Source: Obesumbacterium proteus
GTDB taxonomy: Bacteria; Pseudomonadota; Gammaproteobacteria; Enterobacterales; Enterobacteriaceae
DNA: 64,000 nt
Reading direction: 5' to 3'
Assembly (NCBI RefSeq): GCF_001586165.1
Contig: NZ_CP014608.1
Coordinates: forward strand, 1,426,001-1,490,000
In this document: positions 50,565 to 58,956 of the stretch, one piece after another
How positions within the stretch are numbered: the first letter of the stretch is position 1
Layout: each line of letters starts with the position of its first letter
Made by a program: the position numbers and the translations under genes
Notes under the pieces: generated by a model
Told to the model about the DNA's origin: nothing
Seen by the model: only the letters and a program-made list of their open reading frames with translations
Database searches by the model: none

Positions 50565-51848
50565 ATGAGCACAAATAAAGAACTGATGCAGCGCCGCAGT
50601 AATGCCATTCCACGCGGCGTGGGGCAGATTCATCCCATTTTTGCCGAGCGAGCAGAAAACTGTCGCGTATGGGACGTCGAAGGGCGCGAATATCTGGACT
50701 TTGCCGGTGGGATTGCGGTTCTGAATACGGGCCATTTGCATCCCAAAGTGGTCGCTGCGGTTGAAGCTCAGTTGAAAAAACTGTCGCACACCTGCTTCCA
50801 AGTGTTGGCCTACGAACCGTATTTAGAACTGTGCGAAATCATGAACAAGCGCGTTCCGGGCGATTTTGACAAGAAAACGCTGCTGGTGACGACGGGCTCT
50901 GAAGCGGTAGAAAACGCGGTGAAGATTGCCAGAGCTGCCACTAAGCGCAGCGGAACCATCGCTTTTAGCGGTGCTTATCACGGACGTACTCATTACACCT
51001 TGTCGTTGACCGGCAAAGTAAACCCTTACTCAGCGGGCATGGGCTTAATGCCTGGGCACGTATTCCGTGCTTTGTATCCTTGTGAATTACACGGCGTCAG
51101 CGACGATGATGCCATCGCCAGTATCCATCGCATCTTCAAAAACGACGCTGCGCCGGAAGATATTGCCGCCATCGTTATCGAACCGGTGCAGGGGGAAGGA
51201 GGATTCTATTCAACCTCACCTGCCTTTATGAAACGCCTGCGCGAACTGTGTGATGAGCACGGGATCATGCTGATTGCTGATGAAGTACAAAGTGGTGCCG
51301 GGCGCACCGGAACGTTGTTTGCGATGGAACAGTTAGGCGTTGCTGCCGATCTCACCACCTTTGCGAAATCTATCGCGGGCGGTTTCCCTCTCGCTGGCGT
51401 GACAGGCAAAGCCGAGATTATGGATGCCATCGCGCCGGGCGGACTGGGTGGAACCTATGCCGGTAGCCCCATTGCCTGTGCGGCAGCCCTAGCGGTGCTT
51501 GAAACCTTTGATGAAGAAAATCTGTTGCAGCGCGCCAACGATGTGGGGCAGAAGCTGAAAGATGGCCTGCTCAACATCGCTGAAATTCATCCAGAAATTG
51601 GTGATGTGCGTGGTCTTGGCGCAATGATTGCGATTGAGCTGTTCGAAAACGGCGATGTGCATAAACCGAATGCCAAACTGACGGCAGAAGTGGTGGCGCG
51701 GGCGCGTGATAAGGGGCTCATCCTGCTGTCATGCGGGCCTTACTATAACGTGCTGCGTATTTTGGTTCCGCTCACGGTGAGTGACGCGCAGATCAAACAG
51801 GGTCTGGATATTATCGCCGAATGTTTTACCGAGGCTAAGAAAAACTAA
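50565..51848 (+). CDS. gabT: 4-aminobutyrate-2-oxoglutarate transaminase
   Basis: PLP-dependent class III aminotransferase, 427 residues, which acts on GABA and also 5-aminovalerate. The PLP lysine is in TTFAKSIAGGFPLAGV, with the aspartate of LIADEVQSGAGRTG upstream. Start ATG 50565 follows GAGAGG. Confidence 0.96.
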   Translation: MSTNKELMQRRSNAIPRGVGQIHPIFAERAENCRVWDVEGREYLDFAGGIAVLNTGHLHPKVVAAVEAQLKKLSHTCFQVLAYEPYLELCEIMNKRVPGDFDKKTLLVTTGSEAVENAVKIARAATKRSGTIAFSGAYHGRTHYTLSLTGKVNPYSAGMGLMPGHVFRALYPCELHGVSDDDAIASIHRIFKNDAAPEDIAAIVIEPVQGEGGFYSTSPAFMKRLRELCDEHGIMLIADEVQSGAGRTGTLFAMEQLGVAADLTTFAKSIAGGFPLAGVTGKAEIMDAIAPGGLGGTYAGSPIACAAALAVLETFDEENLLQRANDVGQKLKDGLLNIAEIHPEIGDVRGLGAMIAIELFENGDVHKPNAKLTAEVVARARDKGLILLSCGPYYNVLRILVPLTVSDAQIKQGLDIIAECFTEAKKN

Positions 51849-51990
51849 GCGCAACGAGGTGCTTGTAGTTATGCGAGTAGCACCCGTCATAAAGGAAGTC
51901 TGATGGCTAAATAATAACAATGCGCGTGCTCCGGCGCGGGAATGCCGGAGCGCTCTCCCTAAGTGCAAAACTTTCGAGAGGGTTCGAATT
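51849..51990 (+). other. gabT-gabP spacer with a strong hairpin
   Basis: Contains the perfect palindrome GCTCCGGC / GCCGGAGC (51928-51935 with 51944-51951) without a following T-run. A three-codon frame (ATG GCT AAA TAA at 51903) follows AAAGGAAG. The hairpin may dampen expression of the transporter or protect the 3' end of the upstream message. Confidence 0.55.
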
Positions 51991-53391
51991 ATGGGTCAGA
52001 TTGCAGAAACAAACTCGCTGGGAGGCGGGCTGAAGTCCCGCCATGTCACCATGCTGTCCATTGCTGGTGTTATCGGTGCTAGCCTATTTGTTGGCTCAGG
52101 CGTTGCGATTTCACAGGCGGGGCCAGCGGTATTACTGTCTTATCTTTTCGCTGGTTTGCTGGTGCTGTTGATTATGCGCATGCTGGGTGAAATGGCGGTG
52201 GCGTCGCCGGATACCGGCTCCTTCTCAACCTACGCCGAACGATCTATTGGCAAGTGGGCAGGATATACCATCGGTTGGCTCTACTGGTGGTTCTGGGTTT
52301 TGGTGATCCCTTTGGAAGCCAATATCGCCGCTATCATTCTTAATTCTTGGCTCCCTGTGGTGCCTATCTGGCTATTTTCATTACTCATTACCGTGGCATT
52401 AACCGGCAGTAATTTGCTCAGCGTTAAAAACTACGGCGAGTTTGAATTTTGGTTGGCGCTGTGCAAAGTGGTCGCCATTCTGGCCTTTATCGTGGTGGGC
52501 ACGATTGCCATCACCGGATTTTATCCGCATGTTCAGGTTAGCGGCGTATCTCGACTTTGGGATCACGGCGGCTTTATGCCAAATGGTTTTGGGGCAGTGA
52601 TCAGCGCCATGTTGATCACCATGTTTTCTTTTATGGGCGCGGAGATCGTAACGATCGCGGCGGCTGAATCAGATACCCCAGACAAGCATATTGTGCGGGC
52701 GACCAACTCTGTGATTTGGCGTATTGCGATCTTCTATCTGTGTTCGATCTTTGTGGTGGTGGCGCTGGTGCCTTGGAACGCGCCGGAGCTGAAAACCGTG
52801 GGATCTTACAGCTCGGTGCTGCAACTGCTGCATATTCCGCACGCTAAATTGATCATGGACTGCGTGATCCTGCTATCGGTCACCAGCTGTTTAAATTCGG
52901 CGCTGTATACCGCTTCGCGCATGCTCTATTCACTGAGCCATCGTGGTGATGCACCCGCCTTCATGGGAAAAACTAACCGCAGTAAAACGCCTTATGTGGC
53001 GGTTTTATTGTCTACCGGCGCGGCGTTTTTGACGGTCATTGTTAACTATTATGCCCCCGCCAAGGTGTTTAATTTCCTGATCGCCAGTTCTGGCGCGATT
53101 GCGTTGCTGGTGTATTTAGTGATTGCGGTTTCTCAACTGAGAATGCGTAAGATCCTGTTAACACAAGGCAACGAGCTTAAGCTTAAAATGTGGCTGTATC
53201 CCTATCTGACTTGGACGGTGATCCTGTTTATCACCTTCGTGTTAGTGGTAATGATGTTTAGGCCAGAGCAGCGTATTGAAGTCGTTTCTACCGTACTGTT
53301 GGGGATTGCTATCATCTGCACGGTGCCGATTATGACTCGCTGGAAGGCGCTGTTTCAGTGGCAAAAACAGCCTCAGCAGAGTTTGAGGTAA
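51991..53391 (+). CDS. gabP: GABA permease
   Basis: APC-superfamily amino acid transporter of 466 residues, the E. coli length, with about twelve membrane segments. The start LKSRHVTMLSIAGVIGASLFVGSG is the typical first helix. Imports 4-aminobutyrate with protons. Confidence 0.95.
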   Translation: MGQIAETNSLGGGLKSRHVTMLSIAGVIGASLFVGSGVAISQAGPAVLLSYLFAGLLVLLIMRMLGEMAVASPDTGSFSTYAERSIGKWAGYTIGWLYWWFWVLVIPLEANIAAIILNSWLPVVPIWLFSLLITVALTGSNLLSVKNYGEFEFWLALCKVVAILAFIVVGTIAITGFYPHVQVSGVSRLWDHGGFMPNGFGAVISAMLITMFSFMGAEIVTIAAAESDTPDKHIVRATNSVIWRIAIFYLCSIFVVVALVPWNAPELKTVGSYSSVLQLLHIPHAKLIMDCVILLSVTSCLNSALYTASRMLYSLSHRGDAPAFMGKTNRSKTPYVAVLLSTGAAFLTVIVNYYAPAKVFNFLIASSGAIALLVYLVIAVSQLRMRKILLTQGNELKLKMWLYPYLTWTVILFITFVLVVMMFRPEQRIEVVSTVLLGIAIICTVPIMTRWKALFQWQKQPQQSLR

Positions 53392-53415
53392 CGAAGGGGC
53401 TTGCTAATAATCTTG

Positions 53416-53452
53416 ATGCGCCGGTTCGGTCAGTACTGAAACGGCGCATTTT
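53416..53452 (+). terminator. Hairpin between gabP and csiR
   Basis: ATGCGCCG...CGGCGCAT stem with a short T-rich end. Likely a partial terminator separating csiR. Confidence 0.5.
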
Positions 53453-53520
53453 CGTATAAGAGATCCTGCAACTTTGGTAGGTTATTCTTTTTGCTTAGTG
53501 GCTATTTGGGAGCTATGCCT

Positions 53521-54192
53521 ATGACCGCCTCTTTACCTTATTCCACGTTTGACGGTTATCAATGGCTGAAAAGAGACATCATCCGCGGTATCTATCAGCC
53601 GGATGAAAAGTTACGCATGAGTCTGCTGACGAGCCGCTATGGGCTGGGCGTCGGCCCGCTTCGCGAGGCGCTCTCGCAGCTGGTGGCAGAACATTTGGTG
53701 ACGGTGGTTAGCCAAAAAGGCTATCGCGTTGCCTCGATGTCGCAGGCCGAGCTGCTCGATATTTTCGATGCTCGAGCCAATATGGAATCGATGCTGGTGC
53801 AGTTGGCGATTGAGCGCGGCAAAGATGATTGGGAAGCGGAGATCCTTGCGCGTTCCCATATGCTTGCCAAACTAGAGGCCAGTGATGCCAGCGAAGATTT
53901 GCTGGATGAATGGGATCAACGTCATCAGGCATTTCATACGGCGATTGTTGCCGGATGCGGATCGCAATACCTGCTGCAAATGCGCGCCAGATTGTTTGAT
54001 CTCGCGGCGCGCTACCGCTTCATTTGGCTGCGCGAAACCGTGCTTTCCGTGGAGATGTTAGAGAATAAACATCATGAGCATGATGAACTGGTGAAGGTGA
54101 TTTTAGCCCGTGATGGAAAACGCGCCGGTGAACTGATGAGACAGCATTTGCTCACGCCGATACCGATTATTCGGGAGGCAATGCGGGGATAA
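53521..54192 (+). CDS. csiR: GntR/FadR-type repressor CsiR (GabC)
   Basis: A 223-residue FCD-domain GntR regulator that represses the glaH promoter and is released by glutarate. The winged helix-turn-helix (RMSLLTSRYGLGVGPLREALSQL) is at 30-70 and the FCD ligand domain with AFHTAIVAG follows. ATG 53521 matches E. coli; ATG 53515 and 53491 are in frame upstream. Confidence 0.93.
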   Translation: MTASLPYSTFDGYQWLKRDIIRGIYQPDEKLRMSLLTSRYGLGVGPLREALSQLVAEHLVTVVSQKGYRVASMSQAELLDIFDARANMESMLVQLAIERGKDDWEAEILARSHMLAKLEASDASEDLLDEWDQRHQAFHTAIVAGCGSQYLLQMRARLFDLAARYRFIWLRETVLSVEMLENKHHEHDELVKVILARDGKRAGELMRQHLLTPIPIIREAMRG

Positions 54193-54204
54193 GTGTTTTA
54201 GATA

Positions 54205-54380
54205 TGGGGTAAGTTACATCCGCCTAAAATACTGAACTCCATATTTAAACTGTGCAGGCGTCCGAGGAAAGGTTGCTAGCGCAATCTCTCAATTATTCAT
54301 GCTTGAATATTTTTATATTGGGGTAAGTTACGTCCGCCTAAAATCCCGAATTCTACCTGTGCATGGTGCAGACGTCCGTG
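54205..54380 (+). repeat. Two direct repeats of about 60 bp (outer left arm)
   Basis: ATGGGGTAAGTTACATCCGC at 54214 and a near copy with TTACGTCCGC at 54320, each followed by CTAAAAT and ending in GCAGRCGTCCG. Copies are roughly 100 bp apart and about 80 percent alike by eye. Confidence 0.7.
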
Positions 54381-54406
54381 TTAGGGGGCCAATCGCCGCC
54401 CCCTAA
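54381..54406. repeat. GC hairpin, left boundary of inner element
   Basis: TTAGGGGGC-CAATCGCC-GCCCCCTAA, a perfect 9-bp stem. Confidence 0.75.
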
Positions 54407-54485
54407 CAACCCGGCTTGGCACCCCCTTCCAGCCCGCTACGCGGGTGCCCTCATTTCATCATTCCGGTCTTAACGGAACGAACGG

Positions 54486-54535
54486 CAATCGCCATCCTGG
54501 CTCCTCCGTTCTTTCGCCGACGTCCCTGTCGGCGA
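54486..54535 (-). ncRNA. Candidate AGGAT-loop hairpins, minus-strand arm
   Basis: Read on the minus strand, GCC-AGGAT-GGC at about 54491-54501 and TCGCCGAC-AGGGAC-GTCGGCGA at 54514-54535 expose GGA/GGGA in their loops. They mirror the plus-strand hairpins at 54653-54727. Whether any of this is transcribed is unknown. Confidence 0.35.
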
Positions 54536-54652
54536 ATCCTAACCGGCATGATTCACTCGGCTGTCCGGTAATGTGCCAGATAAGGTCAAACCCAAAAGAC
54601 AAAAGACAAAAACTCTATCTGTTTTTAAGTTTAAGTTATGGCATTTAGAGCA

Positions 54653-54771
54653 GTGAAAACAGGATGTTTTCACGAGGGGAGGAGGCGCCAAGGATGGCGC
54701 ATGCCGACCCGACGCGGAGATGGCGTCTCGGATAAAAGCGCGAGGATTGAAGGGGCGCGCGCTGGCGCCCC
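54653..54771 (+). ncRNA. Candidate structured RNA with AGGAT-loop hairpins
   Basis: Four hairpins in a row: GTGAAAAC-AGGAT-GTTTTCAC (54653-54673), GCGCC-AAGGAT-GGCGC (54685-54700), GACGC-GGAGATG-GCGTC (54711-54727) and the GC cap GGGGCGC-GCGCTG-GCGCCCC (54752-54771). The first loop and closing bases read ACAGGATGT, which equals the CsrA SELEX consensus core ACARGGAUGU. Multiple GGA loops are the hallmark of CsrB/CsrC-type RNAs. I see no clear promoter or T-run, so an RNA gene is only a hypothesis; a DNA repeat element is the alternative. Confidence 0.4.
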
Positions 54772-54807
54772 TCATCGGACGCCTTCATTGATGTATCAAT
54801 GGAGTTC

Positions 54808-54885
54808 GGTATAAATCGGCGGACGAAACCTTACACCGTATTTGCATGCATGTTTAACGGACGAAATCTTGCACCGTAACCACAT
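54808..54885. repeat. Inverted counterparts of the outer repeats (right arm)
   Basis: CGGCGGACGAAACCTTACACC and about 40 bp later ACGGACGAAATCTTGCACC repeat each other and resemble the complement of the left-arm unit (GGTAAGTTACGTCCGCC). The inner hairpins are thus bracketed by mirrored repeat pairs. Confidence 0.55.
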
Positions 54886-55037
54886 ACACCTCTGGTGAAT
54901 AGGCGAGAAAGGAATACCCTGTCATCACTCCTTGCCACCTCTCCCCCCACAGTTTATTCCGAATTTTTGATTCACAAACCAGACGGATCTACCGTAACTC
55001 TTATACTTGGTTAATCGTTCTCTAAGAGGAATTCGCT

Positions 55038-55694
55038 ATGTGGAAAAAACAATTTGCCGCCGTTTTTCTGGATATGGATGGCGCTCTTTTGGATTCAGGT
55101 AACCATGCTCAGCAGGTGTGGATGCAGTGGGCGCAGCAGCACGGCATTGATGAGGCATTGCTGGGAGAACAGATTCATAGCCAACGCGTGCAGGAAATCG
55201 TGCGCCGTTTAGCTCCTCACCTTGATACCCTGCAAGAGGTGAATGCGCTGGAGGCGGCGCTGTTGCAAATGACTCAGCGTCATCAAAGCCAATTGCAGCA
55301 AGGCGTTTCTGAGCTGCTACAGGCGCTAGGTGAAACGCCGTGGGGCGTGGTGACACAGTCCCATCGTGCACGTGCAGAAGCACAGTTGCAGCAGGCCGGT
55401 ATGCAGCGTCCACCGCTGATGGTGGGGGCTGAGCAGGTGTCGAGCGGTCGGCCAGATCCTGAACCGTACCTACTCGCCGCCAGTTTTTACGGCGTAGATC
55501 CGCGTGATTGCCTGGTGTTTGAAAGCGATGAGGCTGGAATTAAAGCCGCACAAGCGGCCGGAATGACGGTTATTGCTATCACCAATCGCCATCAACGACA
55601 TCATTTACAGCGTGCAGATGTGGTTATTAGCGGCTGGCGTAGTATTATTCTGCATCCCCAGCGTCAAGGAATAGTCATAGAGGTAGTTGCATGA
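55038..55694 (+). CDS. HAD-superfamily (subfamily IA) hydrolase-like protein with altered motifs
   Basis: A 218-residue protein with HAD-IA layout related to YfbT/HxpA-type sugar phosphatases. Motif I reads LDMDGALLDSG: Asp12 and Asp14 are kept but the usual Thr is Ala16. Motif II Thr106 is in VVTQS. Motif III has Arg138 (SSGRPDPEPYL) where the catalytic Lys is expected. Motif IV reads FESDEAG in place of FEDSxxG. Substrate unknown and activity doubtful. It overlaps mog by four bases (ATGA), so the two are coupled. Confidence 0.85.
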   Translation: MWKKQFAAVFLDMDGALLDSGNHAQQVWMQWAQQHGIDEALLGEQIHSQRVQEIVRRLAPHLDTLQEVNALEAALLQMTQRHQSQLQQGVSELLQALGETPWGVVTQSHRARAEAQLQQAGMQRPPLMVGAEQVSSGRPDPEPYLLAASFYGVDPRDCLVFESDEAGIKAAQAAGMTVIAITNRHQRHHLQRADVVISGWRSIILHPQRQGIVIEVVA

Positions 55695-56278
55695 ATGCAT
55701 TGCGTATAGGTCTGGTCTCGATTTCCGATCGTGCTTCCAGCGGTGTTTATCAGGATAAAGGTATTCCAGCTTTACAAGAGTGGTTGGAGCAGGCGCTCAC
55801 CACGGAGTTTACGCTGGAAACGCGGTTAATCCCCGATGAACAAGTCATGATCGAGCAGACTTTGTGCGAGCTGGTTGATGAAATGGGCTGTCACTTAGTG
55901 CTGACCACCGGTGGAACTGGCCCTGCTCGCCGCGATGTGACGCCGGATGCAACGTTAGCGGTCGCCGATCGCGAAATGCCGGGGTTTGGCGAACAGATGC
56001 GTCAAATCAGTTTGCACTATGTACCGACGGCGATTTTGTCGCGTCAGGTGGGCGTGATCCGCAAGCAGGCGTTGATCATCAATTTGCCGGGGCAGCCTAA
56101 GTCGATCAAAGAAACGCTGGAAGGCGTGAAGGATGAAAACGGTAAACCCATTGTGCATGGTATTTTCGCGAGCGTGCCTTATTGCATCCAGCTATTAGAC
56201 GGTCCGTATGTGGAAACCGATCCGCGTGTAATAGCAGCTTTTCGCCCTAAAAGTGCGCGCCGCGAAACAATCGACTGA
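55691..56278 (+). CDS. mog: Molybdopterin adenylyltransferase
   Basis: Adenylylates molybdopterin before molybdate insertion in molybdenum cofactor synthesis. 195 residues, as in E. coli. The MoeA/MogA family motifs ISDRASSGVYQDKGIP, LTTGGTGPARRDVTPDAT and INLPGQPKSIKETL are visible. Start overlaps the HAD gene. Confidence 0.95.
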   Translation: MNALRIGLVSISDRASSGVYQDKGIPALQEWLEQALTTEFTLETRLIPDEQVMIEQTLCELVDEMGCHLVLTTGGTGPARRDVTPDATLAVADREMPGFGEQMRQISLHYVPTAILSRQVGVIRKQALIINLPGQPKSIKETLEGVKDENGKPIVHGIFASVPYCIQLLDGPYVETDPRVIAAFRPKSARRETID

Positions 56279-56443
56279 AATTGAACTCATTGCGGCATAA
56301 GATTCAGTACGACTAGCCAGTCACCCAGTAACGTTATATTAATTATTTTGCATTACAACTTTGTAACACGAAGCCGTGATGCCGGTTTATAACCACACAA
56401 CATCGCAAAATAATATGAAAAATAACGTACTGGGCTGGATCTT

Positions 56444-57778
56444 ATGGAACAAAATCATAATCGCCGTTTAAATCGGCAGGACTACAAGACTTTGACGTTG
56501 GCAGCCTTGGGCGGCGCGTTAGAGTTCTACGACTTCATCATTTTCGTGTTCTTCGCGGCGGTTGTCAGCGATCTCTTCTTCCCAGTCGATATGCCCGAGT
56601 GGCTGCGTCAAGTGCAGACCTTCGGGATTTTTGCCGCCGGTTATCTGGCTCGCCCGCTTGGTGGGATCATCATGGCGCACTTTGGTGACAAAGTCGGGCG
56701 TAAAAAAATGTTCTCTCTCAGTATCTTGTTGATGGCATTGCCAACGCTGGCGATGGGGATGCTGCCGACTTATCAAAGTATTGGTATTGCCGCACCGCTG
56801 TTGCTGTTGCTGATGCGCGTGCTTCAGGGAGCAGCGATTGGTGGTGAAGTGCCGGGCGCTTGGGTATTTGTGGCCGAGCATGTGCCGCGTAAACGCGTTG
56901 GATTTGCCTGCGGCACCTTAACCGCCGGATTAACCGCCGGTATTTTGTTGGGATCGCTGGTGGCAACTCTGCTCAATACGGTGATGAGCCAAGACGCTAT
57001 TCTGGCCGGTGGCTGGCGTATCCCGTTCTTCTTAGGTGGGATCTTTGGCCTGTTTGCGATGTATCTGCGCCGCTGGTTACAAGAAACGCCGATTTTTGTC
57101 GAAATGCAGGCGCGTAAAGCGTTGGCCGAAGAGATGCCGTTGAAAACGGTGGTGAAAAATCACCGCACCGAAGTGGCTATTTCAATGCTGCTCACGTGGC
57201 TGTTGTCGGCCGGTATTGTGGTGGTGATCCTGATGACGCCAACCTATTTGCAAAAACAATTTGGCATTTCACCGGCGCTGGCGTTGCAGGCTAACTGCTT
57301 AGCGACGATTGCATTGACGGTGGGCTGCGTGATTGCAGGGCGTTTAATCGATCGTTTTGGCGCCAGCAAAACCTTTATCGTTGGCAGCTTATTTTTAGCT
57401 GTGTGCAGCTGGACGTTTTACCACTCGGTAGCCGCTGGCGTCAGCGCTGAGCACTTATTCCTGGGCTATGCGTTGGCGGGATTCAGTGTGGGTATCGTGG
57501 GCGCGGTGCCTTATGTCATGGTCAGAGCGTTTCCTGCCGAGGTGCGTTTTAGCGGAATTTCATTCTCCTATAACGTGGCCTACGCCATCTTCGGGGGATT
57601 AACGCCGATTTTTGTTACGCTAATCATGAAAGTGACGCCGATGGCTCCGGCATATTATGTGTTGGCGCTGTCACTGGTTGGATTGTTGCTGGGGCTCTAT
57701 TTACAGCGTGATTTAAACAGCGAGGCTCATGCCGAAAATAAGCCGTTAGTGCCATCGGGGCACCAAGAACACAGCTAA
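56444..57778 (+). CDS. MFS transporter, metabolite:H+ symporter (MHS) type
   Basis: A 444-residue, twelve-helix permease of the MHS family (ProP/YhjE/ShiA relatives). The first helix holds GGALEFYDFIIFVFF, and the loop 2-3 motif is GDKVGRKKMF. VLQGAAIGGEVPGAWVFVAEH in the fourth segment is typical. Substrate cannot be assigned. It precedes nanR, but the terminator between argues against a shared operon; a link to sialic acid use is speculative. Confidence 0.85.
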   Translation: MEQNHNRRLNRQDYKTLTLAALGGALEFYDFIIFVFFAAVVSDLFFPVDMPEWLRQVQTFGIFAAGYLARPLGGIIMAHFGDKVGRKKMFSLSILLMALPTLAMGMLPTYQSIGIAAPLLLLLMRVLQGAAIGGEVPGAWVFVAEHVPRKRVGFACGTLTAGLTAGILLGSLVATLLNTVMSQDAILAGGWRIPFFLGGIFGLFAMYLRRWLQETPIFVEMQARKALAEEMPLKTVVKNHRTEVAISMLLTWLLSAGIVVVILMTPTYLQKQFGISPALALQANCLATIALTVGCVIAGRLIDRFGASKTFIVGSLFLAVCSWTFYHSVAAGVSAEHLFLGYALAGFSVGIVGAVPYVMVRAFPAEVRFSGISFSYNVAYAIFGGLTPIFVTLIMKVTPMAPAYYVLALSLVGLLLGLYLQRDLNSEAHAENKPLVPSGHQEHS

Positions 57779-57790
57779 ATCACCATCGTA

Positions 57791-57822
57791 AACGCTCTGC
57801 CACCGTGGCAGGGCGTTTTTGC
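57791..57822 (+). terminator. Terminator after the MHS transporter
   Basis: CGCTCTGCCAC-C-GTGGCAGGGCG stem followed by TTTTTG. Confidence 0.85.
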
Positions 57823-57990
57823 TTAGGGTGAACATCACGCTTTCAACATTCCTGCTTGCTTAGCCGCCTCATTTTTCCTATGTTATGATTCAAGCGAACT
57901 TTCTCTTCTCGGCCCAGTAGGTTTATTGAAATATCATAGACTTCCTGCGATTGGATTTATTACTGACGGAACCAGCCAGAACGTTAATTT

Positions 57991-58755
57991 ATGAGCACAT
58001 CAGACGATCGTCCTTTTGAAAAACCTGAAGCTATCGGGCATGCAATGCGCCGACGCCCAGTGCCTCGTAAAAAGCTGTCGGATGTGGTGGAAGAAGAGTT
58101 GGAGCAAATGATCCGTCGGCGTGAATTTGCCGAAGGTGAGCAGTTGCCTTCAGAGCGTGAACTGATGGCCTTTTTTAATGTGGGTCGTCCTTCCGTGCGA
58201 GAGGCGCTAGCTGCGCTAAAGCGCAAAGGGCTGGTGCAAATTAATAACGGCGAACGCGCCCGCGTTTGTCGTCCATCCGCAGATACCATCATTTCTGAAC
58301 TTTCAGGCATGGCGAAAGACTTTCTCACCAAGCCTGGCGGTATCGCTCATTTTGAGCAGCTGCGTTTGTTCTTTGAGTCCAGCTTAGTGCGCTATGCCGC
58401 TGAATTTGCGACCGATGAGCAGATTGCGCGCTTGGGCAAGGCGCTGGAAATGAACAGCCAGTCGCTGGACGATAACGATCTATTTATTCGATCCGATATC
58501 GAGTTTCATCGTGAGCTGGCTGAGATCCCCGGCAATCCGATCTTCATGGTTATTCACGTAGCGCTGCTAGATTGGCTGATTGCCGCACGCCCAACGGTGT
58601 CGCTGGCTGAACTGCATGCCCACAACAATATTAGCTATCAGCAGCATATCGAAATCTATCAGGCGATCTGCAAGCGAGATCCCGACGCTGCGGATAAGGC
58701 TCTCAAATCCCATCTCAATAGCGTTTTTGCCGCCTATTACCCTGCCAAAAAATAA
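57991..58755 (+). CDS. nanR: Sialic acid operon repressor NanR
   Basis: FadR-type GntR repressor, 254 residues, released by N-acetylneuraminate. The DNA-binding part (RKKLSDVVEEELEQMIRRRE, LPSERELMAFFNVGRPSVREALAALKRKGLV) is nearly identical to E. coli; the ligand domain keeps DIEFHRELAEIPGNPIFM. The N-terminal 25 residues differ. It precedes nanA, whose promoter has three NanR hexamers. Confidence 0.95.
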   Translation: MSTSDDRPFEKPEAIGHAMRRRPVPRKKLSDVVEEELEQMIRRREFAEGEQLPSERELMAFFNVGRPSVREALAALKRKGLVQINNGERARVCRPSADTIISELSGMAKDFLTKPGGIAHFEQLRLFFESSLVRYAAEFATDEQIARLGKALEMNSQSLDDNDLFIRSDIEFHRELAEIPGNPIFMVIHVALLDWLIAARPTVSLAELHAHNNISYQQHIEIYQAICKRDPDAADKALKSHLNSVFAAYYPAKK

Positions 58756-58842
58756 CGATCTTTTTATTCCTCGCCGAGAATGACCTAAACGAGATCTTGT
58801 TCATCTTTAATCTTGAAAGAAGATCTTCTTCACTCGGCTTTA

Positions 58843-58858
58843 TCTGAGATTGATCACA
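58843..58858 (+). promoter_or_regulatory. CRP-like site upstream of nanA
   Basis: TCTGA-GATTGA-TCACA matches the CRP consensus at nine of ten. The nan operon of E. coli is CRP-activated. Confidence 0.65.
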
Positions 58859-58896
58859 TATCAAAGCGAATATCGCGCCAGTTCGTTTTTTAGGCT

Positions 58897-58919
58897 GGTA
58901 TAACAGGTATAAAGGTATA
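58897..58919 (+). promoter_or_regulatory. NanR operator, three GGTATA repeats
   Basis: GGTATA occurs at 58897, 58906 and 58914, with spacers ACA and AA, the same arrangement as at E. coli nanA. It lies 38 bases before the nanA start. Confidence 0.92.
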
Positions 58920-58956
58920 TCTTTGTGTGTATCAAATAAACAAATCAGAGGGTCTT

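Larger units (their letters stand above)
54193..55037. other. Structured gene-free region between csiR and the HAD gene
   Basis: About 845 bases with no convincing gene; short frames on both strands lack ribosome sites. It is filled by two direct repeats, two GC hairpins, several AGGAT-loop hairpins and two inverted counterparts of the outer repeats, described separately. The last 120 bases hold the promoter side of the HAD gene. Confidence 0.7.

Noticed and set aside
54539..54775. A 78-codon minus-strand frame in the repeat region
   Set aside because: It is made of the hairpins and has no ribosome site; it looks like a by-product of the GC-rich structure.
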